A DNA stretch of 12,027 nucleotides from Collinsella aerofaciens (lineage in GTDB: Bacteria > Actinomycetota > Coriobacteriia > Coriobacteriales > Coriobacteriaceae). This document shows positions 6,091-12,027 of the stretch, piece by piece; within the stretch, counting starts at the first letter, position 1, and each line of letters begins with the position of its first letter. Both the position numbers and the translations under genes were made by a program. The stretch spans positions 1 through 12,027 of the forward strand of contig RKAY01000138.1 in NCBI GenBank assembly GCA_014846205.1, written 5' to 3'. The notes below the pieces were generated by a model that was given only the letters and a program-made list of their open reading frames with translations, searched no databases and was not told the origin of the DNA.

Positions 6091-8529
6091 TTACTCCACC
6101 GGTTTGAAGATGGTGGCCTGGCCGAAGACACTGCGGATGAGGGCTTTGGCCTCGTCCTCGGTCTGCGGGATGCTTGGGGCTGCGCCCTGGTGGCCGAAGG
6201 GACTGCCGGCGCCGGGGTTGGACTCCCAAGGAGCCGCAGCGGCGGGCTTGGGCGCGGACGCCGCACCCGGCACGTCGAACGGGGGCAGATCGTCCCCGCC
6301 GGCATCGGCAGCAAAACCGCCGACCATGGCGTCGTCATAGGGCACCCGCTCGGATTCCCACGGTGCAGACTGCGCGGCAGGCTGAGATTTGGGAGCGGCA
6401 GGGCGCTCGGGCGCGCGGGGCGCGGGCTCGGTCGGGAGCTTGCCCGTGGCAGGAGCGCCGGCAGGGTTGCCGGAGCGCAGCCAGGGAGCCTTGCCCAGGT
6501 CGGACGACTTGGACGCAGGCGCGACAGGCTTGGGCGCGGGCGCCGAGGCAGCAGGTTTGGGCGTGGCGGGCTTAGGCGCCGACGGAGTCGGTGCCGCTTT
6601 TGGCTGCGTCGCACTGGCGCTCGAGGATGCAGGGGCCGCCGAGGACACGGGTTGCGGGTCCGCAGATGCCGCAGCCCGTGCAGATGGAGAATGCTCCTCA
6701 TGTTGAGGAGCCGGCGTGCCACCCCCATCCAAGACATAGTCGACGGTACGACGACCGAAGACCGCACTGACTGTCGGCAGGACCACCGACAGCGTGTCGG
6801 CGCGACCGAGCATCTTGATGGCAAAGGTCGAACCCGCGGGGAACGAAACCGTGAGCTTGGAGCCGTCATCGGCCGTGGCGCGGGCGTTGAGCAAAAGCCC
6901 TGCGTAGGAGGCCTGGCGCGCCTTGACGCGCTCGACGACCTCGGCCCATTTGCGCTGGAGCTCGCCGGCATCCTCAACCGCGGGGGTCTCGGCGGCGCCG
7001 GCGGCAGCAACCTGGGCGGCGTTGTTGGGCTGGGACTGACGTGCCGGCACAGCGGCAGGCGCGGGAGTCGGGGCAGCAGCGGGCTGGGACTTCGGAACCG
7101 ATGTAGGCTGAGACGCAGGAGCCGCGGTCTTGGGGGTCGGCGTGGGCGCAGGCTGGGCCGACGGAGCGGCAGCACCGCGGTCCCAGGGCATGCCGCCCTG
7201 GTGCGCGGACGTAGCAGCGGGAGCGGCAGATGCCACAGGGGCAGCAGCTCGAGCACCCGAGATCAGCGTCGGTTGCTGTGTCATCGCAGGTGTGGCCGCG
7301 ACAGCCGCGGGCGCAGCGCCTGCAGCAGCCACGCTCGCCGGTACCGCAGCGTTGGCAACCATGGCCTCCAGACGCGCAACGCGCTCGGCCAGAGCCTCAA
7401 TGGTCAGATCGGCCTCGGGACGTGCCAGACGCGTGCAGGCAATCTCGAGCACCAGGCGCACGTCGCTCGCACCCCTCATCTCCAGCGCGGCATCGTCGAG
7501 CACCGTCAGCACGCGAGCCAGGCGGTCGGCAGGATGCTCGCCAAAGGCAGCGGCCTCGGCAGCAAGCGCCTCGGCCTGCTCGGTCCCGCCCTCAAACAGC
7601 TCGGCGCGGGCGCCGGCAACGCAAGCCACGTACACATCGCGCACATGCGCCACCAGGTCGCGCGTCAGCTCCAGCAGGTCATTGCCCTCCTCGACCTGCG
7701 CACGAATGAGCCCATAGAGCTCGGCAATATCGCGTGACGCAATAGCGCGAGCAAACTCGCCCAGGACCTGGTCCGAAACCTCGCCCAAAAGCGAGCGGGC
7801 ATCGTCCGCATGCACAGCACCGTTGCCAAAAACGCTCAGCTGCTCCAGCGTGGAAAGCGCGTCGCGCATGCCGCCCTTGGCATGGCGCGCCACGATGGCG
7901 AGCGCCTCATCGTCGTAGTCGAAGCCCTCCTGCTCGCACACGTAGGCCAGACGACGCTCGATATCTTCGTTTCCGATGCGATGGAAATCGAAGCGCTGGC
8001 AGCGCGAGAGGATGGTCTCCAGAATCTTTTGCGGATCGGTGGTGCACAGCACGAAGATCACATGCGCCGGCGGCTCCTCGAGCGTCTTGAGCAGCGCGTT
8101 GAACGCCGCCGTCGTGAGCATGTGGACCTCGTCGATGATGTAGATCTTGTACTTGCCGCGCACCGGGGCAAAGTTGACGGAGTTGATGATCTCCTCGCGC
8201 ACGTTGTCCACGCCCGTGCGGGAGGCGGCATCGAGCTCATAGACATCGGGATGGTTGCCCTCGGCGATGAGCTCGCACTCCTCGCAGGTGCCGTCGGGCA
8301 TGCAACCGCTCGCACCCTCGGCGCGCGCCGCCTCGGCATTGCGGCAGAGCAGCGCCTTGGCAAGAATGCGCGCCATGGTGGTCTTGCCCGTGCCGCGTGG
8401 ACCGCAGAACAGGTAGGCGTGGGACAGGCGCCCCTCGGTAATGGCGTGCTCGAGCGTCGAGACGATATGCTGCTGGCCCACCACGGAGTCGAAGGTGAGC
8501 GGGCGATACTTTCGGTACAACGATTCCAT
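6091..8529 (-). CDS. dnaX: DNA polymerase III subunit gamma/tau
   Basis: DnaX is the ATPase motor of the clamp loader, and its tau form links polymerase cores to the replisome. I chose the ATG at 8529, which has GGGGGAG (8541-8535) upstream and gives the family start MESLYRKYRPLTFDSVVGQ; the open frame to 9003 runs over the divergent gene. The 812-residue product shows Walker A GPRGTGKT (43-50), zinc cysteines 62, 76, 82 and 85, DEVHML (133-138), the SRC sensor (175-177), and domain III to about residue 380. After that come long Ala/Pro/Lys/Ser-rich linkers on both sides of a small folded island (AGELQRKWAEVVERV onward, about 541-620), and a short C-terminal block ending FGQATIFKPVE. It is longer than typical 550-650 residue forms because of these linkers. 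I saw no A-run that would programme a frameshift to gamma. First gene of the dnaX-ybaB-recR block. Confidence 0.97.
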   Translation of the reverse strand: MESLYRKYRPLTFDSVVGQQHIVSTLEHAITEGRLSHAYLFCGPRGTGKTTMARILAKALLCRNAEAARAEGASGCMPDGTCEECELIAEGNHPDVYELDAASRTGVDNVREEIINSVNFAPVRGKYKIYIIDEVHMLTTAAFNALLKTLEEPPAHVIFVLCTTDPQKILETILSRCQRFDFHRIGNEDIERRLAYVCEQEGFDYDDEALAIVARHAKGGMRDALSTLEQLSVFGNGAVHADDARSLLGEVSDQVLGEFARAIASRDIAELYGLIRAQVEEGNDLLELTRDLVAHVRDVYVACVAGARAELFEGGTEQAEALAAEAAAFGEHPADRLARVLTVLDDAALEMRGASDVRLVLEIACTRLARPEADLTIEALAERVARLEAMVANAAVPASVAAAGAAPAAVAATPAMTQQPTLISGARAAAPVASAAPAATSAHQGGMPWDRGAAAPSAQPAPTPTPKTAAPASQPTSVPKSQPAAAPTPAPAAVPARQSQPNNAAQVAAAGAAETPAVEDAGELQRKWAEVVERVKARQASYAGLLLNARATADDGSKLTVSFPAGSTFAIKMLGRADTLSVVLPTVSAVFGRRTVDYVLDGGGTPAPQHEEHSPSARAAASADPQPVSSAAPASSSASATQPKAAPTPSAPKPATPKPAASAPAPKPVAPASKSSDLGKAPWLRSGNPAGAPATGKLPTEPAPRAPERPAAPKSQPAAQSAPWESERVPYDDAMVGGFAADAGGDDLPPFDVPGAASAPKPAAAAPWESNPGAGSPFGHQGAAPSIPQTEDEAKALIRSVFGQATIFKPVE

Positions 8530-8644
8530 GGGTGCTCCCCCGGGTATACTGAGTCTTGTTGCCGCAACGGCCATGCGGTCGCACGGCATACTGCACTCAT
8601 AATAACCCGTACGGCGAGCCCGCCGCGATAGGAGTCCAAAGAGT
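8530..8644. promoter_or_regulatory. Divergent promoter region between dnaX and the YcxB-like gene
   Basis: This 115-bp gap should hold promoters for both directions. On the plus strand TATACT (8545-8550) and CATAAT (8598-8603) are possible -10 boxes; on the minus strand TATTAT (8604-8599) is one. None has a convincing -35. A small inverted repeat, GTTGC-C-GCAAC, lies at 8558-8568. I looked for an SRP RNA gene, often near dnaX, and found no trace of its conserved loop. Confidence 0.35.
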
Positions 8645-9361
8645 ATGGCAGACGCAGAGAGCAACCTCGTCCCCTCCGAAGCAGCCGACCAGGTCGAGGT
8701 CGCGCTCGAGAAGCAGGCAGCAGCCGATGACGGCATCCTGTACCTCAACGAGTACCAGTACGAAAACGATCTGGTCACCGACTTCGCCCGCCTGGTCGCC
8801 TCGCCCAGGCGTCGCGGCTCGCTGTATGTCGCCGCGGCAATTGCCGCGCTCATCGGCATCGGCATGCTGGTGGCCGGCGGCAACTGGATCAAGTTCGGCG
8901 TTGTCCTGATCGTATTCGGCGCCTTTTTGGCCTGGTGGAGCAAAAACCTGCACCACACCCTTGCCCGCGACTTTATCGATGCCGTCGAGGCCGACGAGTC
9001 CATGGGCGGACGCTACCGCCGCGTCGCCGCCAACGAGGACGGTCTGATGGTCTGGGGCAAGAGCGGCAAGTCGCAGTTCTTCCCGTTTGAGAAGCTCGAC
9101 CACGTGCTCGACGGCGAGCGCATCTTTGTGGCCATGTTCGCCGACCAGGGCGTGACGATCCCTAAGGACACCTTCGTCCGTGGCGATGCCGAGCAGTTTG
9201 GCGCCTTCCTTAAGACGCGCATCAACAAAAAACTCCGCATCGAGACCAAGAAGAAGAAAATGAAGGCCGAGAAAGCTGCCGCCAAGGCCAAGCAGGAAAG
9301 CGAGCCCAAGAACGCAAAGGCCAAACAGCGCAAGCAGAAGAAGAACAAGAAGAAGCGCTAA
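8645..9361 (+). CDS. YcxB-like membrane protein with lysine-rich tail
   Basis: The 238-residue protein has an acidic N-terminus, two hydrophobic helices (about 61-79 and 82-98) and a cytosolic part. That part contains VAANEDGLMVWGKSGKSQFF (127-146) followed by a predicted strand-rich region with FPFEKLDHVL, RIFVAMFADQGVTIPKDTF and FGAFLKTRI. This order of a short hydrophobic hairpin, then EDGL, W/F and IPK motifs, is what YcxB-like proteins show; their function is not known. The last 40-45 residues are almost all Lys, Ala, Glu, Gln and Asn with long basic clusters, and could touch nucleic acid or phospholipid. AGGAG (8630-8634) lies 10 nt before the ATG. It is monocistronic as far as visible; no clear terminator follows at 9362-9416. 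Confidence 0.75.
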   Translation: MADAESNLVPSEAADQVEVALEKQAAADDGILYLNEYQYENDLVTDFARLVASPRRRGSLYVAAAIAALIGIGMLVAGGNWIKFGVVLIVFGAFLAWWSKNLHHTLARDFIDAVEADESMGGRYRRVAANEDGLMVWGKSGKSQFFPFEKLDHVLDGERIFVAMFADQGVTIPKDTFVRGDAEQFGAFLKTRINKKLRIETKKKKMKAEKAAAKAKQESEPKNAKAKQRKQKKNKKKR

Positions 9362-9416
9362 GACCAAGCCAGACAGGCAGCCTCGCATCCCGTTATCCTC
9401 CCCATGCACCCGAGCG

Positions 9417-9425
9417 TGCTACACT
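9417..9425 (+). promoter_or_regulatory. Extended -10 promoter candidate of the second kinase gene
   Basis: TGCTACACT is an extended -10 (TGn plus TACACT). No good -35 is found at the usual distance, as is common when TGn is present. Transcription would start near 9432 and give a leader of about 80 nt before the ATG at 9515. It matches TGATACACT before the other kinase operon at all but the free position. Confidence 0.4.
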
Positions 9426-9514
9426 AGCAGCATCTATGCCACCGCGAACGCTGGAACGGGCCCCGCCCCGTGCCCGCCGCTCGCAAACGAACTTTAAACG
9501 CACGAGGGTTGGCC

Positions 9515-11368
9515 ATGCCGCTTTTCTCGCAACATACCGCCCGGTTCTCGCCGGACGTTCCCTTGGAGGGCACCAGCTCTCGCGATCTGCTCAAGCGGTT
9601 CCAGCCGCTCGAGACGCTTGCGACCGGCGGTTTTGGCTCCATCGAGATCTGCCGCGACACGCACCTTCGCCGTCGCGTCGCCATCAAGCGCATCCCCCTC
9701 ACAGACGGCGCCGGCATGCCCGCCAGCGACATCATGGACGTGCTGCGCGAGGCGCATACCGCCGCCATGCTTCAGCATCCCAATATCGTGCAGGTCATCG
9801 ACTTTACGCACGACACCGCCTATGCCTACCTGGTCATGGAATATGTCGATGGCATGTCGCTCGCCGAGTTTTTGCATCGAGTCGACGGCCATTCGCTCAC
9901 CTTTGACGAGGCGGCGGCCGTTGCCGACGCGCTGGGCCAGGCGCTCACCTTCGCCCACAGCAATGGCGTGCTCCACCTGGACATCAAGCCTGCCAACGTG
10001 CTCATCGACCACTCGGGCAACGTTAAGCTCACCGACTTTGGCATGGCGCGGCTGTCGTCTGCCGGCGGCTTTGGCGGCTCGCGCGGCGGCACCATCGGCT
10101 ACATGCCACCCGAGCAGCTCGACATCGAGACCGGCACGGTCGACGAACGCGCCGATGTCTTTGCCCTTGCCTGCGTTATCTATGAGGGCTTGTGCGGCAG
10201 CGCTCCCTTTATAGCGGCCACGCCCGCCGACTCGCTCGACCGCATCATCGGCGGCGCCACCTATCCCAGCGAGCTGATACCACACTTTCCCCCGGGAGCC
10301 GAGGCCGCGCTCATGAGCGCGCTCTCCCCCATGCCGCAGGACCGCCCCAACAGCATCGAGGCATTTTGCGACCAGTTGCTCGCCGGCTTGGGTAGCGTGC
10401 GCGAGGGCCGCCGCAGCCTGGAGCAGATGGTGGGCGAGCTGTCGGATGACGAGCGCGCGGCAGACGATATCGAATCGTTGCCCCATGAGGACGACACCAT
10501 CGAGGTCGACCCCGCACTCGGCTGGGCCGGCACGCGCTGGAGCCACGCGCGCGATTACACCATGCGCGCCATCTCGGCGCTAGCGTGTGGTGCCTTTAGC
10601 TTTTTGCTCATGCAGACGGCTGGCGTCGCGGCGCTTCCCGGACTTATTGCCGCGGCCGTCGCGATTGGGGCGGCCGCCGGCCTGGCCCCGCAGATTGGCT
10701 CGGCTATCTCGGCCGTGGGCTTTTTGGTACTTATGGCCAACGCCACCATGCAGGCGCAGGGCATCCTGTCGACGCTGCCGGTCGCAGTCATTTTTGCCGC
10801 CGCTATGTCCGGTTGGTGGATCGCCTGGGGCCGCACCGAGGCCGCCGCGAGCGCCGCGCTCACCTGCGCGGTGGCACTTGGCTGTCTAACGGGCGATGTC
10901 CTCCTTGCCGCCGGGGTCGCCGCCGGCATCGCGGCCTTTTGGCTCGGCCCGGCAAGCGCCGCGGCCGCCACGGGGATGGGCGCACTTTTTGGCCGCCTGG
11001 CTACGGTTGCGCTTTCTGCCGGAGGCGTGCTGGGGCTCGGCAATGTTGCCGCGGCGCTGGGAGACATGCTCTTCTGGGCTGCCGTTGTGCTCGTCGCGGC
11101 GACAGCCGCGCTGACATCTCTGCTGCTCAACGCCCATGTCAAGCGTGCCGAGCAGGGCTCGAACCTGACTGCAATCGCTGCCATCGCCGGCTGCGGAATA
11201 GGCTCCGCGGCGTCGCTCTGTCTTGCACACCATATGGAAATTGCCAGCCTTGCGGCCGCGGTCGTCGTCAAGGCGGCGGTTGCGGGAACCCTATCCTCTA
11301 TAATCGTTGGGATATGCCTATATTTGCTCGGATACCAAAGAACCTATACGGAGAGTGATCTTTCGTGA
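9515..11368 (+). CDS. Membrane Ser/Thr protein kinase with polytopic C-terminal half
   Basis: This 617-residue protein starts with a Hanks-type kinase domain (about 27-290). It shows ATGGFGSIE (36-44), VAIK with Lys58, Glu79 in the C-helix, HLDIKPAN (154-161), TDFG (173-176), GYMPPE (195-200) and DVFALA (214-219). The Arg of HRD is Leu, so it is a non-RD kinase, and the activation segment is short and Gly-rich without the paired Thr of PknB. A linker (about 291-345) contains EDDTIEV at 325-331. From about 352 to 607 lie roughly eight hydrophobic segments rich in Ala and Gly; no PASTA repeats are present. I chose the ATG at 9515 because GAGGG (9504-9508) precedes it at 6 nt; an upstream in-frame GTG at 9470 is less likely. 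The gene overlaps the fhaA-like start by 4 nt (GTGA). All catalytic residues needed for activity are present. Confidence 0.92.
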   Translation: MPLFSQHTARFSPDVPLEGTSSRDLLKRFQPLETLATGGFGSIEICRDTHLRRRVAIKRIPLTDGAGMPASDIMDVLREAHTAAMLQHPNIVQVIDFTHDTAYAYLVMEYVDGMSLAEFLHRVDGHSLTFDEAAAVADALGQALTFAHSNGVLHLDIKPANVLIDHSGNVKLTDFGMARLSSAGGFGGSRGGTIGYMPPEQLDIETGTVDERADVFALACVIYEGLCGSAPFIAATPADSLDRIIGGATYPSELIPHFPPGAEAALMSALSPMPQDRPNSIEAFCDQLLAGLGSVREGRRSLEQMVGELSDDERAADDIESLPHEDDTIEVDPALGWAGTRWSHARDYTMRAISALACGAFSFLLMQTAGVAALPGLIAAAVAIGAAAGLAPQIGSAISAVGFLVLMANATMQAQGILSTLPVAVIFAAAMSGWWIAWGRTEAAASAALTCAVALGCLTGDVLLAAGVAAGIAAFWLGPASAAAATGMGALFGRLATVALSAGGVLGLGNVAAALGDMLFWAAVVLVAATAALTSLLLNAHVKRAEQGSNLTAIAAIAGCGIGSAASLCLAHHMEIASLAAAVVVKAAVAGTLSSIIVGICLYLLGYQRTYTESDLS

Positions 11369-12027
11369 ACTTCCTGAACATCTTCGAGGACCACGTGGCC
11401 GGCATCTTCGGTGCCACCCGTGCCCCGTTCTCCTTTAAGAAGCTTGCCAAGCAGGCCGCTCGCGACATGGAGAATCAGACTCTGGTGATCAACGGCGTCA
11501 ACACCGCGCCGGCACTCTATACCATTCTGATCGCCGCCGACGACGATCCCATGCTCGCCCCGTTCTACCCCGAGCTTTCGCGCGAAGTCCGCGAGTTTGT
11601 GAAGGCACAGGCCGAAAAGCGCCGCTATGTGTTTGTCGGCGAACCCCTCGTTCGCTTTATGATCGACCCGCAGCTGCGTGCCGGTAAGTTCTCGGTCTTT
11701 GCCGAGAACGTCGACGGCCTAAAGAGCTGCGTCATCAACTGCTGCTCGCACGCCTACGTTCCCGGAGAGGTTGCCCATCATCGCCATGACGTGTTCCTGG
11801 AGCGGGCCATCGTTGGTGAGCGCATCCGGCTGGCCATGGGTCTGCCGCTGCGGGATGTGACGGAGGAGAACATGATCTCCGACGGCGTGGAGGCTAGCGC
11901 CATCTCCTTTGGGGAGTTCATCTCGGAGGCGGTTGGTCATGTCCGCGAATACCAGGATCATCTGAACTTTGGAGGGGCTGCCGTCAACCCGCGTGCTCTT
12001 TCCTGCGAGCGGGTGCTCAATCCGGTT
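11365..12027 (+). CDS. fhaA: FhaA-like protein (DUF3662 N-terminal domain), truncated by the window
   Basis: The first 221 codons are visible and the frame is still open at the edge. Residues about 2-117 match the FhaA N-terminal domain seen in actinobacteria: NFLNIFEDHVAGIFG, FKKLAKQAARDME, NTAPALYTILIAADDD, then FVKAQAEKRRYVFVGEPLVRFMID and AGKFSVFAE. Residues 118-221 match nothing I know and include several Cys and His. The FHA domain is expected beyond base 12027. In mycobacteria FhaA binds phosphorylated partners of cell-wall synthesis such as MviN. The GTG at 11365 is the first possible start, because an in-frame TGA lies at 11356-11358. GGAG (11350-11353) is 11 nt upstream, and the start overlaps the kinase stop, so translation is likely coupled. 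The gene name follows the domain and context; orthology is inferred. Confidence 0.85.
   Translation, partial: MNFLNIFEDHVAGIFGATRAPFSFKKLAKQAARDMENQTLVINGVNTAPALYTILIAADDDPMLAPFYPELSREVREFVKAQAEKRRYVFVGEPLVRFMIDPQLRAGKFSVFAENVDGLKSCVINCCSHAYVPGEVAHHRHDVFLERAIVGERIRLAMGLPLRDVTEENMISDGVEASAISFGEFISEAVGHVREYQDHLNFGGAAVNPRALSCERVLNPV

Noticed and set aside
5856..7256. Minus-strand frame of 466 codons inside dnaX
   Set aside because: Product is almost only Pro, Arg, Ser and Leu: a frame-shifted reading of the Ala/Pro-rich DnaX linkers.
5467..7737. Long plus-strand open frame (756 codons) across recR, ybaB and dnaX
   Set aside because: It is antisense to three clear genes, its product is low-complexity Arg/Gly, and it has no family resemblance. 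High GC makes such antisense frames common.
6091..8529. Programmed frameshift site making gamma from dnaX
   Set aside because: I found no run of six or more A residues on the coding strand, so the Escherichia coli type slippery site is absent.
8535..8548. TATACC at 8548-8543 as the dnaX -10 box
   Set aside because: Transcription would start inside the ribosome binding site at 8541-8535, so it could not give a leader with that site.
8530..8644. SRP RNA gene next to dnaX, as in Bacillus
   Set aside because: The conserved SRP RNA helix-8 loop and the required length are missing here and in the dnaX-ybaB gap.
8530..9003. Extension of the dnaX frame upstream to 9003
   Set aside because: It would run through the divergent YcxB-like gene. 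The start at 8529 has a ribosome binding site and the conserved family N-terminus.
11719..11961. Minus-strand 80-codon frame inside the fhaA-like gene
   Set aside because: Antisense shadow without a ribosome binding site or homology.

Overview
The window reads as chromosome of a high-GC anaerobic actinobacterium, most likely a Coriobacteriia member such as Collinsella. The reasons are strong GC bias in third positions, a pyruvate:ferredoxin oxidoreductase, an FhaA-type protein with the actinobacterial N-terminal domain next to a Ser/Thr kinase, and the dnaX-ybaB-recR order. The genus is inferred from protein flavour and has not been tested by a search. I see no phage, insertion sequence, CRISPR array, tRNA or rRNA.

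Layout, left to right. (1) 1-581, minus: N-terminal part of nifJ (PFOR), preceded by a gene-free leader and promoter stretch (582-999) with several short dyads and an inverted repeat at 1000-1032. (2) 1032-4694, minus: a tight three-gene operon, in transcription order a single-pass membrane protein with a Gly/Ser linker and an unknown extracytoplasmic domain, a membrane Ser/Thr kinase-like protein, and a protein with a C-terminal FHA domain. Its upstream region (4695-4889) has an extended -10 promoter, two related operator-like palindromes with centres 73 bp apart, and a terminator-like hairpin directly before the ribosome binding site. (3) 4938-8529, minus: dnaX, ybaB and recR, the replication and recombination set conserved across many bacteria, probably ending at a hairpin just after recR. 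(4) 8645-9361, plus: a YcxB-like two-helix membrane protein, divergent from dnaX. (5) 9515-12027, plus: a second membrane Ser/Thr kinase with a polytopic C-terminal half, overlapping by 4 nt the start of an fhaA-like gene that runs off the window.

The theme of the accessory part is phospho-threonine signalling. Two kinase genes, each cotranscribed with a presumed phospho-threonine reader, flank the DnaX/RecR housekeeping block. The right-hand pair looks like the start of the actinobacterial cell-envelope kinase cluster (FhaA, FhaB, PP2C phosphatase, RodA/FtsW, PBP), most of which would lie beyond the window. The left-hand operon is the less familiar one. Its kinase has Ser where most Ser/Thr kinases have the catalytic-loop Lys, its FHA domain lacks the usual Gly-Arg, and its first protein could be a sensor or partner. 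It is the best candidate here for an uncharacterised signalling module.
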